Shown here: one piece after another, positions 8,428 through 16,520 of the stretch
How the letters are laid out: each line of letters starts with the position of its first letter
How positions within the stretch are numbered: the first letter of the stretch is position 1
DNA from: Roseburia sp. 831b
GTDB taxonomy: Bacteria; Bacillota; Clostridia; Lachnospirales; Lachnospiraceae
Assembly (NCBI RefSeq): GCF_001940165.2
Contig: NZ_CP135163.1
Coordinates: 1-64,000, forward strand
Length of the DNA: 64,000 nucleotides
Direction: 5' to 3'
Notes under the pieces: model-generated
The model's database searches: none
The model's input: only the letters and a program-made list of their open reading frames with translations
Told to the model about the DNA's origin: nothing
Position numbers and translations under genes: made by a program

Positions 8428-10302
8428 TTACTTAAATTTCACCTTTGCAGAATAAGCCATCTGTGTATATTGTTTATACCCCGTTTTATATACAATTTTG
8501 TTTTCGATTCTTCCATTAAAAACAAGATATCCATAGTAGTAACTCTCGTACATCTGCTCCCACGAGGTGTATTCATTTTGCAGGTATTTAACGATAGGTG
8601 CAGAATGAAGCAAATATTCATCGTAAGATATATATCCACATACATATGACATGGCATACATTCTGATACATCTGCAATAATCCCAGGAATCCACGCCCGC
8701 ATCTCCGATATTCTTGTATGCCTTGTCTGCACCTTCATAGCCTAATACATCGTCATACTGGTAATATTTGGTTGGATCATAATCCATGCCATTCATCTTT
8801 TCCAGATATTTTTCGTAGGTATATTTATCCCCCTTCTCTAACACGGAATTGGTAACTTTTATCAATGTACTCCTATTATAAATGCCCCAGTTCTGCTCTA
8901 AATTTTCCTTGATATCCTCGATGTCGTCTTTGTAGCCAGAAAGTTTTCTCTCTTTGATATCCAGTTTCTCATAATCTTCCTCTGATATGCCCTGTTCATG
9001 AAAGTATGGATAATATGCATACTTGAGCCACTCTTCATAATCGGATTTCTCCATTCCGGTTGACTCCATTGCTTCCTGCGCATTTTCCCGGTTCTCATCA
9101 TCATTACCGCTCCACTCCAGCTGCAGCTTTCTGCCATCACTAGTCATTTCATACCATTCCACCTGAAAATACTTATATCCCTGGAATCCAATCCAGATAA
9201 TGGCAGCAACACTAATTATAGCTAAAATAAAATGCTTCTTTAGCCAACGCCCAAATGGTAGTTTTTTACTTGCCTTAAAAACATGGAATTTAAGTTCATC
9301 ACGGTCTAACAGATAATCCGACAGCGGACTATACCACAAATATTTTCTTTCTCCCTTTTCACTGCCCCATGGTATATCATCCGTAATCACACTATCGGAT
9401 AACAAACGCCTTTTTTGACCTTTTTTATCCATAAACTCATACATAACATGTCTTTCTCTTGTGCGGGAATCCACCTGGGTAACTTCTTCCGATACGGCAA
9501 CCGCATCTACTCTGTAATAGGTGCGCTTTACAACATTAAATATTCTGTATTCCTTTAATATTCCCACGCCCGCATTCAAAAACATGCAAAGTATTGCCAG
9601 ACAAATACTTCTAAAACCAAAGATACAGATAAAAAACAAGATAAATATCATTACTTTCAAGAAAACATTCCATCTGGCAATTCTTTTTATGCGCTGAATT
9701 TCACTCTCAACAAGTACAGGCTGTTCTGGAACGGACTCCATATCATATGGAACAGCCTGTGAAGCAATCTCATCTGCCCTTTGGGATGAAACAACCACTT
9801 CCCCAGTTCTTATGTAATTTCTTACTATCATATCATTTGCATTTGCCACAATTGGAGCTTGTTTCTTTACAAAAAAATTGTACCTGCACCGGCTATTTCT
9901 CTGCAGAGCATTCAAAATTATCTTTTTCGGATCATCCGAAGCTTCATATTCTACCATTAAATATGATTTGTCATCGTATAATTTGATTTTCTTGCCAACG
10001 GAACAAATTTTCACATCATATATGGAAACACTCTTCTTGCATCCGATTGCCGGAGTTATCCAAAGTGTGTTTCCATCCACAGTTATCTTTTTCCGATTCA
10101 CTTTTATAATAAAAGGAATTGAGAGAATTGCCCCGCCAAGGATCAGAAAGAAAATATCTCTTTCTATTGCATCCAGAAGTGGACTATATTCCATAAACAA
10201 TTCTAAACTTGCATCCAAAATTACTCCCACCATGCACATCAGTGGAATCAGTGTTACCAAAACTCTCTTTTTTAAAGAAACCCGTACTTCCATCTTTTCC
10301 AT
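8428..10302 (-). CDS. multi-domain membrane protein with a DUF3592-like segment
   Basis: A 624-residue protein of unknown function. Two TM helices lie near residues 14-32 and 47-63. A soluble beta-rich segment follows (about 64-170, PH-like: KITVDGNTLWITPAIGCKK), then two TMs around 210-250, and a DUF3592-like stretch (about 255-345) with YYRVDAVAVSEEV and a YSPLSDY element. Another TM is near 360-380. The C-terminal half (about 385-624) is acidic, soluble and probably extracytoplasmic, rich in Tyr and Glu. GAGGGTG precedes the ATG. The downstream MATE gene has its own promoter, so this gene is probably transcribed separately. Confidence 0.6.
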   Translation of the reverse strand: MEKMEVRVSLKKRVLVTLIPLMCMVGVILDASLELFMEYSPLLDAIERDIFFLILGGAILSIPFIIKVNRKKITVDGNTLWITPAIGCKKSVSIYDVKICSVGKKIKLYDDKSYLMVEYEASDDPKKIILNALQRNSRCRYNFFVKKQAPIVANANDMIVRNYIRTGEVVVSSQRADEIASQAVPYDMESVPEQPVLVESEIQRIKRIARWNVFLKVMIFILFFICIFGFRSICLAILCMFLNAGVGILKEYRIFNVVKRTYYRVDAVAVSEEVTQVDSRTRERHVMYEFMDKKGQKRRLLSDSVITDDIPWGSEKGERKYLWYSPLSDYLLDRDELKFHVFKASKKLPFGRWLKKHFILAIISVAAIIWIGFQGYKYFQVEWYEMTSDGRKLQLEWSGNDDENRENAQEAMESTGMEKSDYEEWLKYAYYPYFHEQGISEEDYEKLDIKERKLSGYKDDIEDIKENLEQNWGIYNRSTLIKVTNSVLEKGDKYTYEKYLEKMNGMDYDPTKYYQYDDVLGYEGADKAYKNIGDAGVDSWDYCRCIRMYAMSYVCGYISYDEYLLHSAPIVKYLQNEYTSWEQMYESYYYGYLVFNGRIENKIVYKTGYKQYTQMAYSAKVKFK

Positions 10303-10333
10303 TTTTCACCCTCATTTGTAGTTTTATTTCATA

Positions 10334-11587
10334 TTAGAACTCCAGGCTATCCGCATTGAGCAGAAAATATTTCATACCCATAATTACAAAACCTTCATCA
10401 TTTCTCCACGGCTTTTTCGTTCCATTTACGATAACAATCTTCTTAAATGAATCTGAAATATTCCTGAATGAATTGAACTCCTGTGCTTGCTTTTCCTCAG
10501 AGACCATGTCGTACGCTACCTGAATATAATATCTCTGGTTTCCCTGATTAACTACAAAATCAACCTCTAGCTGCTTATGAACCCGCTTTCCTTCACTATT
10601 CTTTTTCAAAACATCTACAATACCAACATCTACATTATAGCCTCTGATAAGCAGCTCATTATACACGATATTCTCCATAATATGAGTAGGTTCCTGCTGC
10701 CTGAAATTCAGTCTGGCATTTCTAAGTCCTATATCAGAAAAATAATATTTCAGATTTGCCCCTACATACTTTCTGCCTTTAATATCATACCGGTTCGCTT
10801 TCGAAATCAAAAATGCCTCTTCGAGGTAATCTATATGATTGGATATAGTCTTATTGCTATAATTGATACCTCTTTCACTTTTAAAGGTATTTGATATTTT
10901 GGTAGGATTCGTTGGGGAACCTATTGCAGAAGCAAGAATATCTACAAGTGTTCCTATTTCATCAACATTTTGAATTCTGTTTCGCTCTACCACATCCTTT
11001 AAATATACATTGGTAAAAATATTCTTCAGGTACTCTGCCTTTTGACGCTCAACAGAAAACTGTGCCACCTGTGGCAATCCACCATATATCATATACTCTT
11101 CCCATGCATCATCATAATCTCCATCGAAAGCTGCATAGAACTCTGCAAAGGATAACGGGTAAATTCTTACCTCATCTCCCCTTCCTCTAAATTCAGTTAC
11201 AATATCACTTGATAAAAACTTCGAATTACTTCCAGTAACATACACATCAATATTGCTAATACGAAGTAAACTATTCAACACCTCTTCAAATCGAGGCATA
11301 AATTGTACCTCATCCAAAAGAAGATAATATTTCTGCCCATCCTTCATAGCATCTCTAATATACTGATAACATTTTTGCGGGTCTCTCAATTCCTCATTTT
11401 CAATACCGTCCAACGCAATCTCAATAATGTGATCGTTGTCTACACCACTCTCCAACAAATATTTCTTATACAATACAAATAGCAAAAACGATTTCCCACA
11501 TCTTCTAATTCCTGTGATAATTTTTATCATGCCATTATCTTTTCTTATCTTTAACTGTTCAAGGTAGGAATCTCTTTTAATCTCCAT
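10334..11587 (-). CDS. AAA ATPase with C-terminal DUF4143 domain
   Basis: A 417-residue protein of the AAA_14/DUF4143 family. Walker A is ITGIRRCGKSFLL (residue about 25), Walker B YYLLLDEVQFM (about 88-98), sensor VYVTGSNSKFLSS (about 115), with the family landmark IYPLSFAEF near 145. A winged-helix-like segment around 205-270 and a C-terminal nuclease-fold-like DUF4143 region (LEVDFVVNQGNQRYYIQVAY) complete it. The family is common in bacteria and archaea and its function is unsettled. The start is set by the ATG at 11587 after GGAGCGG. Its neighbours do not suggest a role. Confidence 0.88.
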   Translation of the reverse strand: MEIKRDSYLEQLKIRKDNGMIKIITGIRRCGKSFLLFVLYKKYLLESGVDNDHIIEIALDGIENEELRDPQKCYQYIRDAMKDGQKYYLLLDEVQFMPRFEEVLNSLLRISNIDVYVTGSNSKFLSSDIVTEFRGRGDEVRIYPLSFAEFYAAFDGDYDDAWEEYMIYGGLPQVAQFSVERQKAEYLKNIFTNVYLKDVVERNRIQNVDEIGTLVDILASAIGSPTNPTKISNTFKSERGINYSNKTISNHIDYLEEAFLISKANRYDIKGRKYVGANLKYYFSDIGLRNARLNFRQQEPTHIMENIVYNELLIRGYNVDVGIVDVLKKNSEGKRVHKQLEVDFVVNQGNQRYYIQVAYDMVSEEKQAQEFNSFRNISDSFKKIVIVNGTKKPWRNDEGFVIMGMKYFLLNADSLEF

Positions 11588-11949
11588 ATAGCCGCTCCTT
11601 ATTTTTGTACATTGTACAAATTTTAGTAATGTAATTTTACTACTAAACTATTCATGTTTCAAACAACATTACTATTTTTTGTGCATTAGCATCTTTTTAT
11701 GTAATAAAAAAGTATGACGAACAACCAGATACACTTTTAAAACACTAGATTATGAAGTTCCGTATTAATCTTACCAATATGCTCAATAAGTTCTGCTTTT
11801 TAAAATGTCATAATATCTGTTTTGATATTTTCTTTCGTATAATTATCATACAGCCGAATTTTCTAAGTTTCCACTTTACTTTTCATTTGTTGTGGCTAAC
11901 ATTTAATACAACTCCCCTTACTTTTATGTCAGTACACAAATAATCTTTC
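11588..11949. other. AT-rich intergenic stretch without a recognisable gene
   Basis: About 360 bases, strongly AT-rich, between the DUF4143 ATPase gene and the DUF2971 gene. A 63-codon plus-strand frame at 11752-11943 has no ribosome site and a low-complexity Phe/Leu/Ile composition, so I do not call it. I see no clear promoter, repeat or RNA here. Confidence 0.5.
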
Positions 11950-12828
11950 TTAAAAATTTGCTCTAAGCACAATAGGTATATCTGTAATAATATTTTCAAT
12001 ACCTTCTTGGGCTTTTCTTGAATTACATACTATAGTTTTTATAGATTTCCTATCAAAATTTATAATATTGTAATGACAATTGTTTTTTTCGTTATAACAA
12101 TATTTAGGAATCATTTCTTTTATTTCTGGATGCTTTTCTGTTGGTACAACAGTATTGATTAAAAATCTATATTCTTGTTCATCTTTATACTGATTGTTCA
12201 AATCATATTCTCGCTTATAAAAATTGCCAACATACATTAAATGACGAAGTATACACTCAATTTTTGTATCATCATCAAATGTAATATCTTTTACCGCCAT
12301 CAGATCATTGATTTCTTTTTTTATTATTTCAACCTGCTTATTAGTGTCATAAACAATTTTTGAGTGTTTGATACAATTTTTATCCTTTCTTTCTTCTTTT
12401 TTAGTAAAGAAGTATAAGCTATCCACAAATGCTCTTTTATCAAAAATAATATTATATCCATTTTCTCTTGCATAATTGTTCCAAAGATATTCAGAATCAG
12501 TATCCAAACACATTGATAAAACTGCTGTTCTATGCTCACTAATAAAATTTTCAATTTTATTATCATCACCAATTAAACTGTATGCATATTCTCTTTGTTC
12601 ATCAGAAAATATATTTATTTTTGAAATGATTTCGTTTACGCGTTGTAAAATCAATCTTCCTTCACATTTATCGCCAAAGTCTTTTATATCTGTAGCCCAA
12701 AATTCGCCACTGCAAATATTACTAAGGGCATTTATGTTTGATGTATAATGACTCAAACAAACAATATCTGAAGTATCGTTTTTCATTATGCAACTATAAT
12801 CATTAATTCTATTTAAAAATTCCCCCAT
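11950..12828 (-). CDS. DUF2971 domain protein
   Basis: A 292-residue protein matching the DUF2971 pattern. Early LSHYTSNINALSNI is followed by WATDIKDFGDKCEG, a central AVLSMCLDTDSEYLWNNYA (the 'stop, wrong place, not enough working' segment of the family) and a late DEQEYRFLI. The role of DUF2971 proteins is not established; they are often found in accessory or defence-rich regions. The gene is markedly AT-rich compared with its neighbours, suggesting recent acquisition. The start is supported by AGGTGAG about 5 nt upstream. Confidence 0.72.
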   Translation of the reverse strand: MGEFLNRINDYSCIMKNDTSDIVCLSHYTSNINALSNICSGEFWATDIKDFGDKCEGRLILQRVNEIISKINIFSDEQREYAYSLIGDDNKIENFISEHRTAVLSMCLDTDSEYLWNNYARENGYNIIFDKRAFVDSLYFFTKKEERKDKNCIKHSKIVYDTNKQVEIIKKEINDLMAVKDITFDDDTKIECILRHLMYVGNFYKREYDLNNQYKDEQEYRFLINTVVPTEKHPEIKEMIPKYCYNEKNNCHYNIINFDRKSIKTIVCNSRKAQEGIENIITDIPIVLRANF

Positions 12829-12942
12829 TTTCTCACCTCAAATCTTTCTTTACATTTTATGTCACTGGAAATATCCTTATTATCACAACTACTGTCTATA
12901 ATTTTCTGCATGCAGGTAATTTTTTAATATTCACATTTGATG

Positions 12943-13353
12943 CTAAATCACAACCCCATTGCAATGGTCGATTTCATGCTGAATAATCTGCGCCGTCCAT
13001 CCGGTATATTTGCCATGCTGCTTTTTGAAATTGGAATCTAAATAATCGACCTCAATTTCTTCATATCGTGTACATGGTCTCACACCATCTAAGGAAAGAC
13101 ATCCTTCTTCTGTTTGATATGCTCCTGATTTTCTGGTGATAACAGGATTAACCATAGCAAATGCAAACGGTCCCGCTGCCACAACAATGATTGCCTTATT
13201 CACCCCTATCATATTGGCAGCCATACCAACACAGATTTCTCTATTAGCCCCTAACGTATCGAGCAGGTCCGTCACAACCTGCTTGTCTGCCTCTGTCGCG
13301 GGCTGTGCCTTTCTTGCAAATATATGCTGTCCTTTTACAATTTTCTTTACCAT
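12943..13353 (-). CDS. peptide deformylase-like protein
   Basis: A 136-residue protein of the peptide deformylase family, the metalloenzymes that remove N-formyl groups from nascent proteins. Motif 2 (EEGCLSL) and motif 3 (QHEIDHCNG, supplying the two metal-binding His and the catalytic Glu) are intact. In motif 1 the usual GLAAPQIG reads GMAANMIG, so the oxyanion Gln is Met. It is shorter than canonical Def (about 165-190 residues). The ATG at 13353 has GGAG 8 nt upstream; an ATG six bases earlier is too close to it. It may be a housekeeping paralogue or a deformylase of altered activity. Confidence 0.85.
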   Translation of the reverse strand: MVKKIVKGQHIFARKAQPATEADKQVVTDLLDTLGANREICVGMAANMIGVNKAIIVVAAGPFAFAMVNPVITRKSGAYQTEEGCLSLDGVRPCTRYEEIEVDYLDSNFKKQHGKYTGWTAQIIQHEIDHCNGVVI

Positions 13354-13367
13354 AATCATTTCTCCAT

Positions 13368-14150
13368 TTATTTTGTATAATATGTTAAAAACTCAAACAA
13401 TTTCTGATTCGTTTTCGCATTAATTTCTTCCGCCCGCAAGTACTCTGGTAACGGTATTCCCTGCTGACATTCTCCACATATATCAACACCTAAAATGTTT
13501 CCGCTTTCCAGGAAATAGGACAACAGTTGTTCTAATATCGGAAGCGACATTTTTCCCTGGCTCCAGTTTGTCTCCGAATATTTTTCATCTAAGATATCTT
13601 TATCTACAGAGATATAAAATGGCACGTTTTTCTGTATTTTTGGAATTTTCTTTTTATCTTCTCCAGAACAAATCTCTTCTGTTGAAAATGTAATTAACTT
13701 TTTCTGTAATTCTTCCCTTTTTCCTAAAGCACTCAGTTCATCATAAACTTGTCTGATATCGCTTTCTTTTGGTCCAATCAAGATTAACTGCTGCAGCCAG
13801 TGGTTTTTCAAAAATACTTTTCTGACCCAGTCTCCACAACTTGTCATATGTTCAATCATCGGCTTTTGCATGTCGGTGTGGTGGTCAAATACGACCAATG
13901 AAAATTTCTGCTGAATTTTCTCTGTCATAATTCCCGTTACATAGTGATAATTTCCTGAATCCAAAAAATGAATTCCATGTATTCCATATGGCTCTATTCG
14001 AGCAAGAATCTCTTTTTCTGCACGTTCCGAACAATATAAGTCACATTCCTCTATATCGGAGCAATCCAACCAGTATACATGTTCCTTCTTTGGGATTTTT
14101 TCATCACAATATACATGTGAAAAATCTAATATCAAGTGCGCTGCTTCCAT
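13368..14150 (-). CDS. arginase/ureohydrolase family protein
   Basis: About 260 residues with the binuclear Mn site pattern of the ureohydrolase superfamily: GNYH (His ligand), VVFDHHTDMQ (the DxHxD motif) and ISVDKDILDEKY (the SxDxD motif followed by D-E instead of D-P). The superfamily hydrolyses guanidino or formimino groups (arginase, agmatinase, formiminoglutamase). This member is divergent and its substrate cannot be named. I chose the ATG at 14150 because the longer GTG start at 14189 adds a charged tail and has a poor ribosome site. The deformylase-like gene follows 14 nt downstream, so the two are probably cotranscribed. Confidence 0.72.
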   Translation of the reverse strand: MEAAHLILDFSHVYCDEKIPKKEHVYWLDCSDIEECDLYCSERAEKEILARIEPYGIHGIHFLDSGNYHYVTGIMTEKIQQKFSLVVFDHHTDMQKPMIEHMTSCGDWVRKVFLKNHWLQQLILIGPKESDIRQVYDELSALGKREELQKKLITFSTEEICSGEDKKKIPKIQKNVPFYISVDKDILDEKYSETNWSQGKMSLPILEQLLSYFLESGNILGVDICGECQQGIPLPEYLRAEEINAKTNQKLFEFLTYYTK

Positions 14151-14248
14151 TTTAAAATCAAGCCTCTTTTCGTCAGATTCCGTTTTCACCCCAACTTTAT
14201 TTCTACCCCATATCGTTCATTTTTTCAATCGAATGATAACATCACATT

Positions 14249-15391
14249 CTAATCTTCCATACATTTGATAAGACGAAATACCTGTTCAACAGTGGCGGCC
14301 ATATTTTGATATGCATTCTTAGGATTTAATGCTTCATCTAACGAAGATACTGTCCGTAGAATTGGAAAAAAAGCATCAATCCCATACTGATTACAGACTG
14401 CCGCATCTTCGGTCACACAGCCTGAAAAAGCTATCACTTTTTTCTTGTGTCTTTTTGCGATTTCTGCAACTCCTGCCGGAGCTTTTCCCATTACGGTCTG
14501 CACATCAAGTCTTCCTTCCCCGGTGATTACAAGATCTGCATCCTTTAAAAACGATTCCAGTTTTGTTTCCTCTAAAACAATTTTTATCCCGGATTCTAAT
14601 CTGGCATTTGTATATGATAAAAAGGCAAAGCCGAGTCCTCCGGCTGCGCCTGTTCCGGGTTCGTTTCTATCTGCCTTTGGATATTTTTCCTGGGTAAGCT
14701 TCGCATAGTTGGCTAACCACTGATCCATCTTGGCAATCATGGATAACGTTGCACCTTTTTGCGGACCAAATACAGCGCTGCAGCCCTGCTCGCCGCACAG
14801 CGGATTTGTCACATCACAGGCAATCCGAAAGGTACAATCCTTAAGTTCTGGAATGACATGACAATCGGATATTTTTTCAATCATTGCAAGGCCTTTAGCG
14901 CCATAGGGTACCTGCTTATTCTGACAGTCCAGAAATTCGTAGCCGAGGGCTTGCAGCATTCCTACACCTCCATCATTGGTTGCGCTTCCTCCAATCCCAA
15001 CCATAAAGTGACGGCAGCCTTTTTTTATTGCATCCAGAATCAGCTCTCCAACTCCAAATGTAGTTGTATTTAACGGATTTCGTTCCCTTTCGCAAACAAG
15101 CGTGATTCCCGCGGCCGCAGACATCTCTATGATTGCCGTATTGCTCTCCTCTATCCTGCCATATTCCGCTTCCACAGGCGTACCAAGTGGTCCCGTCACC
15201 CACACCTTTTCCAATCTTCCATTCATGCCTTCCACTAATGCCCTGACAGTGCCTTCGCCCCCGTCGGCTAATGGTCGAACCACAACCTTGGCATTTGGAA
15301 CTACTTTGTGAATTCCCGCCGATACCGCGGCTCCAGCTTCAAGTGAAGTCAGGCTTCCTTTGAACGAATCCATCGCAACTACAACTTTCAT
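14249..15391 (-). CDS. glycerate 2-kinase
   Basis: A 380-residue glycerate kinase of the GlxK/GarK family, phosphorylating D-glycerate to 2-phosphoglycerate with ATP. The start MKVVVAMDSFKGSLTSLEAG is the family hallmark. The middle contains FMVGIGGSATNDGGVGMLQALG and PGTGAAGGLGFAF, and late TGEGRLDVQTVMGKAPAGVA. The ATG at 15391 has a strong GGAGG 9 nt upstream; a longer upstream frame is not needed. It sits 31 nt downstream of cbiL and appears to be the last gene of the cobalamin operon, although its reaction is not part of B12 synthesis. Confidence 0.95.
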   Translation of the reverse strand: MKVVVAMDSFKGSLTSLEAGAAVSAGIHKVVPNAKVVVRPLADGGEGTVRALVEGMNGRLEKVWVTGPLGTPVEAEYGRIEESNTAIIEMSAAAGITLVCERERNPLNTTTFGVGELILDAIKKGCRHFMVGIGGSATNDGGVGMLQALGYEFLDCQNKQVPYGAKGLAMIEKISDCHVIPELKDCTFRIACDVTNPLCGEQGCSAVFGPQKGATLSMIAKMDQWLANYAKLTQEKYPKADRNEPGTGAAGGLGFAFLSYTNARLESGIKIVLEETKLESFLKDADLVITGEGRLDVQTVMGKAPAGVAEIAKRHKKKVIAFSGCVTEDAAVCNQYGIDAFFPILRTVSSLDEALNPKNAYQNMAATVEQVFRLIKCMED

Positions 15392-15422
15392 AAAATAACC
15401 TCCGAACAATTCAACTACAACC

Positions 15423-16403
15423 TTAGTCCTGTTTCCCAAACGTCACCTTCCCAGACAAAATTTTCATAATATTATCATAATTTTCTGGCTGATGCGGATA
15501 GGTACAATTTGTACATACTTTGATGGTTTTTCCATTCTTTTCCCAGTATTCCGGTTTTCCGGGACAAGGATTCATCCGGTACATTGGGCAGTAGCAGAAC
15601 ATACAATTTAACTGTTCGATTCCTTTGTGACAAGGATAATAGGAACACGCCCTGTTTTCAAAAAAACGGCTGCTGTTTGGAAGTGTCTTTGTCTTATTTT
15701 TCACAATCACAATCGTAAGGTAGCCATTCTCGGATGACAGATTCTCAATGCCTTCTGTCACACATTCGTTCTCCATGCCACAGTTTGAGACGCAATAAAC
15801 CTCTAGCGGGCGGATTTTCTGCTCCTTTTGCAGCATTTCTTTGAGCTTTTCCAAACTTTTTCCAGATTTCATATAAATTCTGGTTCCCGTAAACTGTTTG
15901 GTTTCTTCGATTTCATAAGAACCCGGAATGATGTGAATCTGTTCTTCCTTTTCCCCTAAAGAGATTCCAAGCCTTGCCGCAACTGCACAAAAAGATGGGA
16001 TGCCGCTTATCATTTTCGTCTGATATCCTTCTTCTTTCGCACGATTTTGCAGATATAAAAACGTAGAATACACCGCCGGGTCACCGATGGTCAAAAAGGC
16101 GACGTCCTGCCCTTCCTTTAAAAGCGCTTCTATCTTTGCAAAACTTTCATCCTGCGCCTTTTTCAACCGATTTTCATCCTTTGTCATCGGAAGCGGCAGC
16201 GCCAAAAGTGGATGTGCGGAAAGGTTTGGAACCATTTTCTTTGTAATCTGGTACGCATAGCAATCCTCAATCGGTTCGGATGGGAACAGAATGGTCCGAC
16301 AGGCTTCTATCGTCTTGACCGCCTGATACGTCAACAGTTCCGGCTCTCCCGGTCCGACGCCGATTCCATATAAAGTTCCCGTTTTTTCCTGTAATTGTTG
16401 CAT
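15423..16403 (-). CDS. cbiL: precorrin-2 C20-methyltransferase fused to a Cys-rich domain
   Basis: The N-terminal 230 residues are a SAM-dependent tetrapyrrole methylase (YGIGVGPGEPELLTYQA, LTIGDPAVYSTF, MISGIPSFCAVAA) that methylates C20 of cobalt-precorrin-2. The C-terminal 80 residues are a separate Cys-rich small domain with at least ten Cys/His positions (NRACSYYPCHKG, CMFCYCPMY, CTNCTYPH), probably a metal-binding module. I start at the ATG at 16403 because GGAGAG lies 8 nt upstream. A frame reaching 16613 would translate tandem repeats and overlap cbiA. It is part of the riboswitch-controlled operon. Confidence 0.93.
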   Translation of the reverse strand: MQQLQEKTGTLYGIGVGPGEPELLTYQAVKTIEACRTILFPSEPIEDCYAYQITKKMVPNLSAHPLLALPLPMTKDENRLKKAQDESFAKIEALLKEGQDVAFLTIGDPAVYSTFLYLQNRAKEEGYQTKMISGIPSFCAVAARLGISLGEKEEQIHIIPGSYEIEETKQFTGTRIYMKSGKSLEKLKEMLQKEQKIRPLEVYCVSNCGMENECVTEGIENLSSENGYLTIVIVKNKTKTLPNSSRFFENRACSYYPCHKGIEQLNCMFCYCPMYRMNPCPGKPEYWEKNGKTIKVCTNCTYPHQPENYDNIMKILSGKVTFGKQD

Positions 16404-16416
16404 CTTACTCTCCATT

Positions 16417-16520
16417 TCTGCGCCGGCTTTTACACGTTCCAGGCTTGTGCGCTGGCTTTTTGTACATTTTAAGCTTGTGCGCCGGCTTTTTACACATTCT
16501 AAGCTTGTGGACTGGCTTTT
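16417..16520. repeat. 30-bp tandem repeats at the cbiA-cbiL junction
   Basis: Three direct 30-bp units (16431-16460, 16461-16490, 16491-16520) plus a 14-bp partial copy (16417-16430). On the minus strand each starts AAAAGCC and contains GCACAAGC or a variant. The unit at 16491-16520 encodes the last residues and stop codon of cbiA (KASPQA then TAG). The others are diverged copies of that tail; one still reads KAGAQA then TAA. The array therefore arose by tandem duplication of the 3' end of cbiA. Confidence 0.85.

Noticed and set aside
11752-11943. A 63-codon plus-strand frame in the AT-rich gap.
   Set aside because: No ribosome site and a low-complexity hydrophobic composition; probably chance in AT-rich DNA.
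16417-16520. Regular 30-bp repeats that could suggest a CRISPR array.
   Set aside because: The units are directly adjacent without spacers, are diverged copies of the cbiA 3' end, and no cas gene is near.
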